Position numbers and translations under genes: made by a program | Shown: positions 26,624 to 38,451 of the stretch, one piece after another | Numbering within the stretch: position 1 is the stretch's first letter | Layout: every line of letters begins with the position of its first letter | Assembly (NCBI GenBank): GCA_023382595.1 | Contig: JAHDWB010000010.1 | Span: 17,806-81,805 of the forward strand | Source of the DNA: Anaerolineales bacterium | Lineage (GTDB): Bacteria > Chloroflexota > Anaerolineae > Anaerolineales > Villigracilaceae | Reading direction: 5' to 3' | DNA length: 64,000 bases | The notes under the pieces: model-generated | What the model was told of the DNA's origin: nothing | What the model saw: only the letters and a program-made list of their open reading frames with translations | The model's database searches: none

Positions 26624-26739
26624 TGTCATTTCTCCATTCGGCGCTGAAAAGGGGGGGGGCACTCCAATGGACAAATTATAGCCAGACCCTCCAACCGGGT
26701 CAACGCATCGATGCGCAGATCCAGCCTGTTCCGGTAAAC

Positions 26740-26774
26740 AAAAAAGCGGACTCGAATCCAGAGTCCGCTTTTTT
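26740..26774. terminator. Terminator after the cytochrome c lipoprotein gene
   Basis: 14-bp stem AAAAAAGCGGACTC / GAGTCCGCTTTTTT with a 7-base loop; T-runs on both strands. It lies 17 bases past the stop at 26791. Confidence 0.85.
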
Positions 26775-26790
26775 GCTGGTACTTCACTGC

Positions 26791-27288
26791 TTAGTTGTCC
26801 AACGCGCCCTGATTGACCCAGTCCATGAGGATCTGCAGTTCCTCCGGCGTGACCATTTCTCCGCGGTTGGGCATTTCGCCCGCGATGATCAATTGTACGA
26901 ACAGGCTTTCGTTGGCGTTGCCGGGCAGGAGCACCGCGCCCTTGCGCGACCCCTTGATCAGGTCATCGTACGTCCGCATATCGAGCCCCTCCTTTTTGGA
27001 TTCGACACCGTGACACTGGATGCATTTATCCACGAGGATGGGCATGACATCCGCCGAGAAACTGACAGTAGCGGACGACGACGCTTCGGGCGACGTTGGA
27101 GCTGGTTCCTGGGCGGGAGAAGTATCCTGCGCTGCGGCGGGGACCTCCGTCGGGGCGGTGACCGTTTCGGTGGGAGCGGCAGGTTCCGGCGCGGACGGAG
27201 GCGCCTCGGTCTGCGTCTGCGTTCCACAGGCGGCAACGAGCAGCGCAAGCGTCATCAGGAAGATCGTCAATAAAGTTTGCTTTTTCAT
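26791..27288 (-). CDS. Lipoprotein with a cytochrome c domain
   Basis: 165 aa from ATG 27288 (AAGGAG just upstream). Lipoprotein signal [21 protein letters not shown], with the lipidated cysteine at residue 21. A Pro/Thr/Ala/Glu-rich linker (about 22-72) leads to a single c-type heme domain with CIQCH, an [17 protein letters not shown] loop and a distal methionine candidate in [14 protein letters not shown]. This matches the 'planctomycete cytochrome C' type of domain (PF07635-like). Outer-surface electron transfer is likely; the partner is unknown. Confidence 0.88.
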   Translation of the reverse strand: MKKQTLLTIFLMTLALLVAACGTQTQTEAPPSAPEPAAPTETVTAPTEVPAAAQDTSPAQEPAPTSPEASSSATVSFSADVMPILVDKCIQCHGVESKKEGLDMRTYDDLIKGSRKGAVLLPGNANESLFVQLIIAGEMPNRGEMVTPEELQILMDWVNQGALDN

Positions 27289-27485
27289 GGCTCTCCTTCG
27301 TTCAAGTTGGTTTAAAACCTGCCAGAGGTTACTATACAAGCTTAATGAAAAGATGAAGAAATTATGTGATTTCCTGCAGTTTCTATTAATCATGTGCATT
27401 TTTTCCCAAAACATGGATGCGCAGGGCAAGGTAAGGTATAATCAATACGCCTTTCTTTAGGCGCAAATTCAATACAAGGCTGAGT

Positions 27486-29060
27486 ATGACAGGCGCATTT
27501 AAACTACCCAACGAATACTGGTTGTCCCTTCAAGTCACCCCGCAAGACGTTGAAAACCTGCACACATTTCTTTTCGAACGCGAGACGCCGTCGACGACGC
27601 GCGATCTCGTTTCGGAGTTTATCGAGTCACGCATCCGTTTTGAGCGCAATGCGGCGGAGAAGAAACAGAAAGCTGCCGGCAAGCCCTTCATCCCGAAGGA
27701 AAAATATGAGGTCGGCGATGAGCTGGTCTTCCCCGCCTTGGAATGGAAGCGCGGCAGGGTTGCGCTTGTGCGCCCCGGCGTGAACCCGGTGATGGATGAT
27801 TTCGATGTGATCACGGTGGAGATGGAAGACGCGACAGAGCGGTTGTTCGCGGCGCGGTTGTCTTCGCATCTTTTGAACGATGTGCCGCTGGCAACCCCCG
27901 AAAGCGACGAGGTCAGCGCGGCGGTCGTTCTGCGCGAACACGGCGCTTCGATCATGAAGAAACTTGAGTCCGCGCTGAACGCCGATGATGGGCTGGTGCG
28001 CATCGCGGGGCGCTGGTTCCCGCGCGCGCTGTTGATCGATATCAATCAGGGACAGTTGAATCTCACGGAAGCCGTCCTGGATATGGCTGGCGGCGAACCG
28101 CTCGTCACCGAAGCGTTGATGAAGGATATCGAACTGCCGTCCGGCGTCAACCCGAAGCTGGCGGAATTCTCCCTGAACTATGCGCTCGAAAAGGATGAGC
28201 GTTTCGATGAGGTCGGTCCTGCGGGGCAGGTGTTGTGGTGCCTGCGCCGGCTCGAACCCGACCATGTGCGCGAGGTCCCGCCTCCGCTGCGGTATTTTGA
28301 GATCGAACATGACCGCGCCGAACTGACCGCGGCGATGCTCAATCTCGAAGCCCAATTGGATGACGAGTTGACCCCGTCCGATGCGATTGACCCTGAGGCG
28401 GAGATCGACTCTCTGACCATCACGTTGATCTATCCGCATCTGCGGGCGGGTACATTGCCCATGTCTGCGCAGGCGCGGAAGTTATTCCCGACCGCTTATG
28501 AATCCCCGCGCGTGCGCTTCACGCTCGTGGACGGCAAGACCGGTCAGCGCATCGCTGCCTGGGTGGTGCGTGAACACGGCTATGTCTTTGGTCTGCGCGA
28601 GTGGTACAAGGCGCACCAGTTGATCCCCGGTTCGCTTGTGCAGGTGCGCAGGGGCGAGAAGCCCGGCGAAGTGATCGTGGATGTGAAGAGCCAGCGTTCC
28701 TCCAAGGATTGGGTGCGCACCGTCATGGTCGGCTCGGACGGCGGTTTCGTGTTCGCGATGCTCAAGCAGCCGATCACTGCCGAATTCAACGACCGCATGG
28801 TGATCCATGTGCCCGATTTCAAGGCGCTCGACCCCATTTGGGAAAAGAGGCGTTCCTTTGAAGACCTCGTCCTGCTGGTGATGCGCGAGCTGTCGAAATC
28901 CAACCCGCAGGGACACGTCCATGCGCAGGAGTTGTACGCCGCGGTCAACCTGGTCCGCCGCGTGCCGCCCGCTCCGCTGTTTGCCATGCTGGCAGCGAAC
29001 CCGGTATTCAAGCACGTAGGCGATCTGCACTTCCGTCTCGGCACAGAGGAGGTTGAATGA
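27486..29060 (+). CDS. Conserved unknown protein, 524 aa
   Basis: Not recognised as a named family. Acidic, soluble, no signal peptide or membrane segment. Visible features: an N-terminal helix region (SLQVTPQDVENLHTFLFERETP, an apparent substrate-selecting or helical repeat), a beta-rich part around residue 80-115 (YEVGDELVFPALEWKRGRVALVR) and a C-terminal helical end (LVLLVMRELSKSNPQGHVHAQELYAAVNLVRRVPPAPLFAMLAANP split over about 465-515) that has the spacing of a winged helix. The stop overlaps the start of the next gene (ATGA), so both are probably one transcriptional unit. A TATAAT at 27437-27442 may be its -10 box. Confidence 0.75.
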   Translation: MTGAFKLPNEYWLSLQVTPQDVENLHTFLFERETPSTTRDLVSEFIESRIRFERNAAEKKQKAAGKPFIPKEKYEVGDELVFPALEWKRGRVALVRPGVNPVMDDFDVITVEMEDATERLFAARLSSHLLNDVPLATPESDEVSAAVVLREHGASIMKKLESALNADDGLVRIAGRWFPRALLIDINQGQLNLTEAVLDMAGGEPLVTEALMKDIELPSGVNPKLAEFSLNYALEKDERFDEVGPAGQVLWCLRRLEPDHVREVPPPLRYFEIEHDRAELTAAMLNLEAQLDDELTPSDAIDPEAEIDSLTITLIYPHLRAGTLPMSAQARKLFPTAYESPRVRFTLVDGKTGQRIAAWVVREHGYVFGLREWYKAHQLIPGSLVQVRRGEKPGEVIVDVKSQRSSKDWVRTVMVGSDGGFVFAMLKQPITAEFNDRMVIHVPDFKALDPIWEKRRSFEDLVLLVMRELSKSNPQGHVHAQELYAAVNLVRRVPPAPLFAMLAANPVFKHVGDLHFRLGTEEVE

Positions 29061-29503
29061 TGAGCCTGTTAAAACCCGGCGTAAACACCCCCTTCCATAT
29101 CGATTTTGATTGGTGGAAGCAGAACGAACGCGATTGGAACGTATTTCTACGGTCGCTGTTATGCGCCGAGCACCAGGAAGTCTTTGCCGATGTTGAAGAC
29201 GGCGGGCGGATCGACTGGATCGACCCCGAGACCGCCGAGGTCAAGCCTGTGGACGGGGTACAGCACGCCCTGATGAGCCATTGCGCGCTGCTGCCCGAAT
29301 TTGTGGAGGAGCGCACCGCCATTGTGGAAGCCATCTTCCGCACCTTTCTGGCAAATGGGAATACGCCCATGTCGGCGGAGGAACTTGGGAAACGGCTGGG
29401 CAGACCCGCGCCGACCATCCTGCGCACCATCGCCGGTCCGCGCGTCTATCGGGGATTGAGACCGCTTCAGAATCAGCCCCAAAACATTCCGGCATCGGAG
29501 TAA
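29057..29503 (+). CDS. Conserved unknown protein with a C-terminal helix-turn-helix-like end
   Basis: 148 aa, ATG overlapping the previous stop (ATGATG; the second ATG at 29060 is possible). Unrecognised family. The N-terminal 75 residues contain WWKQNERDWNVFLRSLLCAEHQE and DWIDPETAEVKPVDGVQHAL; the C-terminal part PMSAEELGKRLGRPAPTILRTIAG reads like a helix-turn-helix. Together with the 524-aa partner it could be a DNA- or RNA-binding pair, but no function is assigned. Confidence 0.72.
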   Translation: MMSLLKPGVNTPFHIDFDWWKQNERDWNVFLRSLLCAEHQEVFADVEDGGRIDWIDPETAEVKPVDGVQHALMSHCALLPEFVEERTAIVEAIFRTFLANGNTPMSAEELGKRLGRPAPTILRTIAGPRVYRGLRPLQNQPQNIPASE

Positions 29504-29515
29504 AATAGAAGCACT

Positions 29516-29588
29516 GCCCCCGTAGCTCAATGGACAGAGCACCTGCCTTCTAAGCAGTAGGTTGCGGGTTCGAATCCCTCCGGGGGCG
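29516..29588 (+). tRNA. tRNA-Arg (TCT)
   Basis: Acceptor GCCCCCG/CGGGGGC, D-stem GCTC/GAGC, anticodon loop CTTCTAA (anticodon TCT), T-loop TTCGAAT, discriminator G. CCA is not encoded. C-T mismatches appear at the top of the anticodon stem and within the T-stem (GCGGG/CCCTC), so the fold is slightly weakened. Confidence 0.92.
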
Positions 29589-29620
29589 CCTATTCTCTTG
29601 CACATTTCAAGGAGTAAACC

Positions 29621-30021
29621 ATGCCAACCATTATCCGTAAAACGCATGAAACGCTTGTGGAAGTCCGGCGCGATGTGCTGCATGCGATGGGGTGGCAGGT
29701 GCGCCCGGGTGTGTGGAGTCCGCCCACCGACGCCTACGAAACCGCGCAAGCCTATATCGTGCGCGTGGAAGCGGCGGGGATGCGCGAGGACGATTTTGAA
29801 GTCTTCATCCAGAACGATACGCTGTTCGTGGCAGGCACCCGCCCCGACCTGTCGGCAGAGAGGCGCGCCTATCACCAGATGGAAATACGGTTCGGGAAAT
29901 TTGCCACCTCAGTCAGCCTGCCGGTTGCGGTCAATGTCGACGAAGCGCGCGCAGAGTACAAGGATGGCTTCCTTGTGATCACCCTCCCCAAATCAGACCC
30001 ACAATCAAGGTTGGATACTTA

Positions 30022-30022
<1 letters not shown>
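29621..30022 (+). CDS. Small heat-shock protein (Hsp20/alpha-crystallin)
   Basis: 133 aa. Alpha-crystallin domain at about residues 35-130: [65 protein letters not shown] in segments. It prevents aggregation of unfolding proteins. AAGGAG lies upstream of the ATG, and the stop overlaps the lon start (TAATG). Pairing with lon points to one proteostasis operon. Confidence 0.94.
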
Positions 30023-32700
<2,678 letters not shown>

Positions 32701-33030
32701 CGATACCATGGTGACCCTGTTGAAGACCCTGCTGAAAATGGAGGGCTTCGAGGTCGTGGCGATCCAGCCGGACGGCGACGTGATCGAAGCGGTCAAAGAG
32801 GAAAAACCGGATATCCTGCTGATGGATGTGTATCTTTCCCAGCAGAGCGGGCTGGATATCCTGGACCAATTGCGCGGCATGGATGACACCGCCAACGTGC
32901 GCGTCATCATGTCGTCCGGGGCGAGCGTCAAGGAAGAATGTCTCAACCGGGGCGCCAACGGTTTTTTGCCCAAGCCTTATATGCCGGATGACCTGATCTC
33001 GATTCTTAAACAGAACATCCTGTCTGCATA

Positions 33031-33465
33031 ATGTCCGAGCGTGTTGCCCTGCGGGAATTTTCATTCGATCAGGATTACGAGCGCGTCCTTCAGTTATGGA
33101 GGAGCATTGAAAAGGGGATGAACGTCGGGCGTTCAGATGCGCCCGAAGAGATCCGTAAGAAACTACAGCGCGACCCCGACCTGTTCTTGGTCGCAGAAAA
33201 CGAAAGCGGGATCATCGGGACGATCATTGGCGGCTTCGACGGCAGGCGCGGCATGATCTATCACCTTGCCGTGAGCAGGGATCTGCGCGGGCAGGGCATT
33301 GGCGCGATGCTGCTGGAAGAGGTCGAAACGCGCCTGCGCGCCAGGGGCTGTCTCAAATGCCTGCTGCACGTCTTTGCCGACAACACGGAAGCCGTCCAGT
33401 TCTACAAGGACCGCGGCTGGCGCGAGCAAACCGAAGATATCGTTTTTGGGAAAGAACTTTTATGA
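33031..33465 (+). CDS. GNAT N-acetyltransferase
   Basis: 144 aa with acetyl-CoA loop RDLRGQGIGAMLLEE (about residues 85-100) and NTEAVQFYKDRGW near the end. RimI/YpeA-like shape. Substrate unknown. Overlaps both neighbours (TAATG at its start, ATGA at its end). Confidence 0.88.
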   Translation: MSERVALREFSFDQDYERVLQLWRSIEKGMNVGRSDAPEEIRKKLQRDPDLFLVAENESGIIGTIIGGFDGRRGMIYHLAVSRDLRGQGIGAMLLEEVETRLRARGCLKCLLHVFADNTEAVQFYKDRGWREQTEDIVFGKELL

Positions 33466-33956
33466 CGATCCGATTCGGGATACTGACGCTCTCCGACCGC
33501 TCCTCGCGCGGCGAGCGGGAGGACGCTTCCGGACCGGCGCTGGCGGCTCTGCTCCGCGCCGAAAACTGTTCCGTCATCCGTCAACATATCCTGCCCGACG
33601 ATGAAGCCGCCATCCGCGCGGCGTTGACCGAATGGGCGGACAGCGGCGAATTCGACGTCATCCTGACGACGGGCAGCACCGGTTTTGCCGCGCGCGATGT
33701 CGCGCCGGAAGCCACGCTGGCTGTGATAGAACGCCATGCGCCGGGGCTGGCGGAGGTCATGCGCGCGGAAAGCCTGAAAAAAACGAAGCATGCCATGCTC
33801 TCGCGCGCCACCGCCGGCATCCGCGGGCGGACATTGATCGTCAACCTGCCCGGCAGCCCCAAGGGCGCAGTGGAAAATTTGCAGACCATCCTGCCCGTCC
33901 TGCCGCATGCCGTACAACTGCTGCGCGAAGATCCCGATTCGGAAGCATCGCATTAA
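33462..33956 (+). CDS. mogA: Molybdopterin adenylyltransferase (MogA/MoaB family)
   Basis: 164 aa from ATG 33462, overlapping the GNAT stop (ATGA). MogA/MoaB fold: GILTLSDRSSRGEREDASGPAL, VILTTGSTGFAARDVAPEAT (the conserved TTGGTG-like loop, here TTGSTGF), and RGRTLIVNLPGSPKGAVENL. It adenylates molybdopterin before molybdenum insertion. No other cofactor genes are in the window. Last gene of the hsp20-lon operon, before a strong terminator. Confidence 0.92.
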   Translation: MTIRFGILTLSDRSSRGEREDASGPALAALLRAENCSVIRQHILPDDEAAIRAALTEWADSGEFDVILTTGSTGFAARDVAPEATLAVIERHAPGLAEVMRAESLKKTKHAMLSRATAGIRGRTLIVNLPGSPKGAVENLQTILPVLPHAVQLLREDPDSEASH

Positions 33957-33973
33957 TAGACCATATTCGTGAA

Positions 33974-34018
33974 ATCAAAAACTCTCCTGTGATCTTGCTT
34001 CACAAGAGAGTTTTTGAT
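33974..34018. terminator. Bidirectional terminator between mogA and mrp
   Basis: 19-bp stem with one mismatch (33974-33992 / 34000-34018), containing AAAAACTCTC and GAGAGTTTTT. It sits between two converging genes. Confidence 0.85.
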
Positions 34019-34041
34019 CTGTTGAGCCGATATTACGCCCG

Positions 34042-35115
34042 TTACTCCACGATATTGATCGGTAGGGCGTTGTTCGTGCCGAGCGCCGCAACGGACACTT
34101 TCTGCGCGATCTTTTGAGCGATCTCGCTGAACGCCAGCGCCGCCGCGGATTCGGGGTTGCTGACAACAATGGGTTTGCCGCTGTCGCCGCCCACGCGCAC
34201 GTTCTGGTCGATCGGCACTTTGCCGAGGAAGGTCGTTTCGGTGGCTTGTGCCAATTGTTCGCCGCCGCCCGAGCCGAAGATGTCCATGCGGGTGCCGTCG
34301 GGCAGATCAAGGTAGGACATGTTCTCGACAACGCCGAGAATGGGAACTTCCAACTGCTTGAACATGTTCAAGCCGCGTCCCGCGTCTTCCAGCGAGACGA
34401 GCTGGGGAAGCGTCACGATGACCGCGCCGCTGAGAGGCAGAGCCTGCGCGAGCGAGAGAGCCGCGTCACCCGTCCCGGGGGGCAGGTCCACAATCAGATA
34501 ATCCAGTTCGCCCCATTCCACATCGCCCAGAAACTGACGGATGGCAGAATTGAGCATCGGTCCGCGCCAGATGAGCGGTTGACCAGGCTTGACGAGCAGA
34601 CCCATCGAGACCATTTTCAGTCCGTATGCCTGTGCAGGGATGAGTTTTTGCCCATCGGGCGGGGGGAGTTTTTCCACGCCGAGCATGGTGGGCGTGTTCG
34701 GTCCGTAGATATCGGCATCCATCAAACCGACGCGCGCGCCGGTCATTGCCAGCGCCACCGCCACGTTGACCGAAACGGTGGACTTGCCCACGCCGCCCTT
34801 GCCGGAGCCGATGGCGATGGCGTTGCGGATGGGCATCTTGACCAGCCCGCGCATGCGACCATCGTTCGGGACATCCGAATCCATTTTCACTTCGACGGTA
34901 TTCAAACCCTCGATACTTTTGAGCGCATTGCGGCAATCCGCTTCGATCTTCCCTTTCAGCGGACAGGCAGGGGTGGTCAGCATAACGGTAAATGAGACCT
35001 TGTCGCCTTCGATCTCGATGTTGCGGATCATATTGAGTGTGACCAAATCCTGACCGAGATCAGGTTCCTGTACCGTGCCAAGCGCTTTCAGAACAGCTTC
35101 TTTTGTAATAGTCAT
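34042..35115 (-). CDS. mrp: Mrp/ApbC-type P-loop Fe-S carrier lacking the CxxC motif
   Basis: 357 aa. MIP18 (DUF59) domain at about 1-85 with TPACPLK, then a deviant Walker A GKGGVGKS (105-112), GPNTPTMLG, DYLIVDLPPGTGDAAL and VENMS. In most ApbC/Nbp35 proteins VENMS is followed by CPxC cysteines that bridge the cluster; here residues 263-280 read VENMSYLDLPDGTRMDIF with no cysteine. Family members carry Fe-S clusters to apoproteins; this one may bind differently or act as an assembly ATPase. Last gene after nuoI, separated by a palindromic repeat. Confidence 0.92.
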   Translation of the reverse strand: MTITKEAVLKALGTVQEPDLGQDLVTLNMIRNIEIEGDKVSFTVMLTTPACPLKGKIEADCRNALKSIEGLNTVEVKMDSDVPNDGRMRGLVKMPIRNAIAIGSGKGGVGKSTVSVNVAVALAMTGARVGLMDADIYGPNTPTMLGVEKLPPPDGQKLIPAQAYGLKMVSMGLLVKPGQPLIWRGPMLNSAIRQFLGDVEWGELDYLIVDLPPGTGDAALSLAQALPLSGAVIVTLPQLVSLEDAGRGLNMFKQLEVPILGVVENMSYLDLPDGTRMDIFGSGGGEQLAQATETTFLGKVPIDQNVRVGGDSGKPIVVSNPESAAALAFSEIAQKIAQKVSVAALGTNNALPINIVE

Positions 35116-35150
35116 CAGTTTTTATCTACCAGTATCTTTAAGAATAATTC

Positions 35151-35206
35151 GTCATTGCGGGAAGTTGGGGGATTCTGCACTTGGGGTCGCTTCCTCCCGC
35201 AATGAC
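35151..35206. repeat. Palindromic repeat (GTCATTGCGGGAAG type) between nuoI and mrp
   Basis: GTCATTGCGGGAAG at 35151-35164 and its complement CTTCCTCCCGCAATGAC at 35190-35206 (three-base insertion). Half copies of GTCATTGCGA occur at 41550 and, reversed, at 20083-20091. Confidence 0.7.
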
Positions 35207-35215
35207 GTTCGAGAT

Positions 35216-35839
35216 CTACGCCGGCGGCGCGGCGGCGGCTTCCGCCTTGGCGGCTTTTGCCGCTTCCTTTGCCTTGCGGGCTTCCTCTTCGCGGTTGTAA
35301 TTCTGCGGGCGGATGCCTGCGTAGTATTGCGCGGGCTTCAGCAGTTTTTCGAGGTCATACACGTTGCGCCCAAACGAAGCGATGGCGAAATCGTGATCCA
35401 TCTTGATCGCGTCGAACGGACAGTATTCCGCGCAGAAGCCGCAGTTCATGCAGATGTCCATATCGATATAGAACTCGGCAGGCTGGGGGATCGGTCTGCC
35501 CGTGTTCGGGTCGTTGGTACGCACGATCCAGATGCACTGCGGCGGACAGACCTTGGCGCAAATGCCGCAGGATGTACAGCGCACTTCCTTTTTGTCATCC
35601 GCACCCTCATCGTACACCAAAAACGGCACGAAGCGGAACTCCTCCGGCGTGATCAATTGTTCCTCGGGATACTGCACCGTGAAGATGCCGCGCGTATCCT
35701 TGCTGGAACGATGCGCTACACCTTCTTTCGTTCCGTATCGTTTTTTACCGCTCAGCCACCAGGAGATATCCTCGATATAGGTATTCCAATACCGCTTCCA
35801 GGTGACGATCATTCCTTTGATGATACCTTTTCCGTACAT
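35216..35839 (-). CDS. nuoI: NADH-quinone oxidoreductase subunit I
   Basis: 207 aa with two [4Fe-4S] motifs: C88-x2-C91-x2-C94-x3-C98 (CTSCGICAKVCP) and C130-x2-C133-x2-C136-x3-C140 (CMNCGFCAEYCP). This is the 23-kDa (TYKY/NuoI) subunit that carries clusters N6a/N6b in the peripheral arm of complex I. The C-terminus is an Ala/Lys-rich tail (EEEARKAKEAAKAAKAEAAAA). AAGGAG precedes the ATG. It directly follows nuoCD; nuoH, which normally lies between them, is absent. Confidence 0.95.
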   Translation of the reverse strand: MYGKGIIKGMIVTWKRYWNTYIEDISWWLSGKKRYGTKEGVAHRSSKDTRGIFTVQYPEEQLITPEEFRFVPFLVYDEGADDKKEVRCTSCGICAKVCPPQCIWIVRTNDPNTGRPIPQPAEFYIDMDICMNCGFCAEYCPFDAIKMDHDFAIASFGRNVYDLEKLLKPAQYYAGIRPQNYNREEEARKAKEAAKAAKAEAAAAPPA

Positions 35840-35854
35840 GGGTAGGTTCTCCTT

Positions 35855-37600
35855 TTAGCGATCCACTTCGCCCATCACGATATCGAGCATCGCAAGCAGG
35901 GCAACGAAGTCCGCGATCTTTGTGCCGATGCACATCGTCTCGAGCGCGGTCAGGTTGATGAACGAAGGCGCGCGCACGTGATAGCGGTACGGATTGGGCT
36001 TTCCATTGGACACGACGTAGAAGCCGAGTTCGCCCTTCGGCGACTCCACACGACCATACGCCTCACCTGCCGGGACCCGGACCTGATACTGCGGTTTCTG
36101 CGAGTTGATCGGTCCTTCGGGCATTTGCTTGAGCGCCTGCTCCAGGATCCGCAGGGATTGGCGGATCTCATCGAAACGGATCAGGTAGTTATCCATCATG
36201 TCGCCGTTGTAGCGGACCGCCACGTCGAAATCGAAGCGGTCATAGACCGAGTACGGGTCGGCGCGGCGCAGGTCATACGGCACGCCAGCCGCCCGCAGAC
36301 AGGGTCCCGTCACCGAATGCCGGATGGCTTGTTCGGCATCGAGCACTTTGATGCCGGTCAAACGCGCAATCAGGATCTCGTTCTCGTTCAGCAGGCGTTC
36401 CATTTCGTCGGTCTTGGCGGGCAGACGGTCGTGCACCAGATCCTTGATCTTTTGCAGCACATCCTCGGGGATGTCGCGCACCACACCGCCAAAGCGGAAG
36501 TAGTTGCACATCATGCGCGCGCCGGAGACCGCCTCAAAGATATCGAGGATCAATTCGCGCTCCTCGAAGGCATACAACGAAGGCGTGAACATCGAACCAA
36601 GGTCGTTGATCAACATGCCGATGAAGATCAGGTGGTTCTGGATGCGGCTGAGCTCCGCCATGATGACGCGGATGTATTCCGCGCGCTCGGCGACGGGGAT
36701 CTTCATCAATTTTTCGACGGTGGTGGCATAGCCGAAATTGTTCGCCATCGAGTTGAAGTAATCGAGGCGGTCGGTGTACGGCATGATCTGCAGGTAGGTA
36801 TTGCGCTCGCCGATCTTGTCGTGGTTGCGGTGCAGGTAGCCCATGACGGGTTTCAACCCGATGACGGTCTCGCCGTCGAGGGTGACCGCCACGCGCAAGA
36901 CTCCGTGTGTGGAGGGATGATGCGGTCCCATATTGACGACCACATGCTCGGTATTTAACGCGCGTTCGCCCTGATCCATGGTGGAACGTTCCAGCGAGAA
37001 GTAGAGCGCGTCCTCGTTCTGTGGCGCATAGTTGTCGGGGTCAAAGCCCTCGGGGAGTTTTATGTTATCGCGGTAGGGATTTTTGAACTCGGCATACGAG
37101 TGATTTCCCTCGGGCCAGCGGCTCTTGAACGGCTTGACATCCTCCTCGAAGAAGGCTTCTTTGTAATCCTTGCGGAGCGGATGCCCTTCGAAACCTTCCC
37201 ACATCAGGATGCGGCGCAGGTCGGGGTGACCGGTGAAGCGGACGCCCAGCAGGTCCCAGATCTCGCGCTCCTGAAAATCGGCGCCGGTCCACACATCATA
37301 CAGGGATGGGATCTCGACAGGGTCGCTTCGCTCCGCCTGCACTTTGAAGACCAAGCCCGGTCCGCCGGTGGTGCGGAAGGCGTGGTAGACCACTTCCATT
37401 TTGTTCTCGGCGATGTAGTCCACGCCGGTGACGTTGGAGAGCAGGTCGAAGCCGAACTCGTCGCGGATGGCGGTTGCCACTTCCACGAGGTTTTCTTTTT
37501 TGACGATGAAGCCAGAGTTGCCGGGGCGTTCGTCAGCGGTGACAAAGCCCGGGAAACGGGCAACCAGGTCAACGGTCTGGGTGGAGGCGGGTGCGGTCAT
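35855..37600 (-). CDS. nuoCD: Fused NADH-quinone oxidoreductase subunit C/D
   Basis: 581 aa fusion. Residues about 1-180 are NuoC (30 kDa: [44 protein letters not shown]), followed by NuoD (49 kDa: [39 protein letters not shown], and a C-terminal [18 protein letters not shown]). NuoD forms the quinone site with NuoB. Fused NuoCD occurs in several phyla. The start overlaps the nuoB stop (ATGA). Confidence 0.96.
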   Translation of the reverse strand: MTAPASTQTVDLVARFPGFVTADERPGNSGFIVKKENLVEVATAIRDEFGFDLLSNVTGVDYIAENKMEVVYHAFRTTGGPGLVFKVQAERSDPVEIPSLYDVWTGADFQEREIWDLLGVRFTGHPDLRRILMWEGFEGHPLRKDYKEAFFEEDVKPFKSRWPEGNHSYAEFKNPYRDNIKLPEGFDPDNYAPQNEDALYFSLERSTMDQGERALNTEHVVVNMGPHHPSTHGVLRVAVTLDGETVIGLKPVMGYLHRNHDKIGERNTYLQIMPYTDRLDYFNSMANNFGYATTVEKLMKIPVAERAEYIRVIMAELSRIQNHLIFIGMLINDLGSMFTPSLYAFEERELILDIFEAVSGARMMCNYFRFGGVVRDIPEDVLQKIKDLVHDRLPAKTDEMERLLNENEILIARLTGIKVLDAEQAIRHSVTGPCLRAAGVPYDLRRADPYSVYDRFDFDVAVRYNGDMMDNYLIRFDEIRQSLRILEQALKQMPEGPINSQKPQYQVRVPAGEAYGRVESPKGELGFYVVSNGKPNPYRYHVRAPSFINLTALETMCIGTKIADFVALLAMLDIVMGEVDR

Positions 37601-38241
37601 GCTTCACCTTCCTTTTGCGCTGTCTGCGCGGCGACTTGCTTGAATTCCGCATTGCGGCGCACGTCGATGAGATCAGGTCCGAGGATCGGCATCGGGACGT
37701 AGTTCGGGTCTACCTTGCCTTTTTGATACCAGCGGACTTTCTTGATGGATTGCTTGTCGATCTTTTCCTGCAGTTTGATCAGCCCGGCGATCAATGCCTG
37801 CGGGGTAGGAGGGCAGCCGGGGATGTACACGTCGACGGGCAGGAATTTATCGATGCCGGCCACGACGTTATAGCCTTCCTTGAACGGTCCGCCGCTGGAT
37901 GCGCACGCGCCCATCGCTACCACATATTTCGGTTCGGGCATCTGGTTGTACAGGCGGATGATGGACGGCAGCATCTTTTTGGTGACCGTGCCGGAGACCA
38001 GCATCATGTCTGCCTGGCGCGGGGTGGGGCGCATGACCTCCATGCCGAAGCGCGCCATGTCGTAGCGGGCGGCTTGCGCGGCGATCATTTCGATGGCGCA
38101 GCATGCCAGACCGAACATGAGGGGCCACACCGACGAACGACGTCCCCAGTTGTACAGGCGGTCGAGCGTGGTGATGGATACAACATTCTGGATATCTTCC
38201 GGGATGTTGTAGTTGGGTAGATTCAAGCCTTCATTTTCCAT
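37597..38241 (-). CDS. nuoB: NADH-quinone oxidoreductase subunit B
   Basis: 214 aa from ATG 38241. The N2 cluster ligands are present: C47-C48 (GLACCAIEM), C113 (GACASSGG) and C143 (PGCPP). PSST/NuoB carries the last Fe-S cluster before quinone. The start overlaps the end of iscX by 11 bases, and the stop overlaps nuoCD. The C-terminus extends about 40 residues beyond the core. Confidence 0.96.
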   Translation of the reverse strand: MENEGLNLPNYNIPEDIQNVVSITTLDRLYNWGRRSSVWPLMFGLACCAIEMIAAQAARYDMARFGMEVMRPTPRQADMMLVSGTVTKKMLPSIIRLYNQMPEPKYVVAMGACASSGGPFKEGYNVVAGIDKFLPVDVYIPGCPPTPQALIAGLIKLQEKIDKQSIKKVRWYQKGKVDPNYVPMPILGPDLIDVRRNAEFKQVAAQTAQKEGEA

Positions 38242-38443
38242 GAATGTTCTCCTCGAACCAGTCTTGATAGATTGAGTATAGGATGTCGTCGTTAACGATC
38301 GCGGGATCATCCTCGAATTCCGAAAGTTCAAGCGTCCATTTGTAGATCTGTTGCAGACTTACCTCTTCGATGTTCACATCCGTATATTTGCGGCGGAGTT
38401 CCATCGCGATGGCATAGGTATTTTCCCATGTGAGAGTCGTCAC
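38231..38443 (-). CDS. iscX: IscX (YfhJ) family Fe-S assembly protein
   Basis: 70 aa, the usual length. [45 protein letters not shown] and a final YQDWFEE match the IscX pattern of conserved Trp and acidic residues. In E. coli IscX binds iron and the cysteine desulfurase IscS and adjusts cluster assembly. Here it is first in the nuoB-nuoCD-nuoI-mrp operon, not in an isc operon. The start is GTG at 38443, only nine bases from the -10 box, so the mRNA is probably leaderless. Confidence 0.88.
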   Translation of the reverse strand: MTTLTWENTYAIAMELRRKYTDVNIEEVSLQQIYKWTLELSEFEDDPAIVNDDILYSIYQDWFEENIHGK

Positions 38444-38451
38444 AAGACCGG

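Noticed and set aside
26650..26659. G9 run suggesting a phase-variable DUF2200 start
   Set aside because: The run lies upstream of the well-supported ATG at 26623 and outside the conserved family sequence, so it need not affect the protein.
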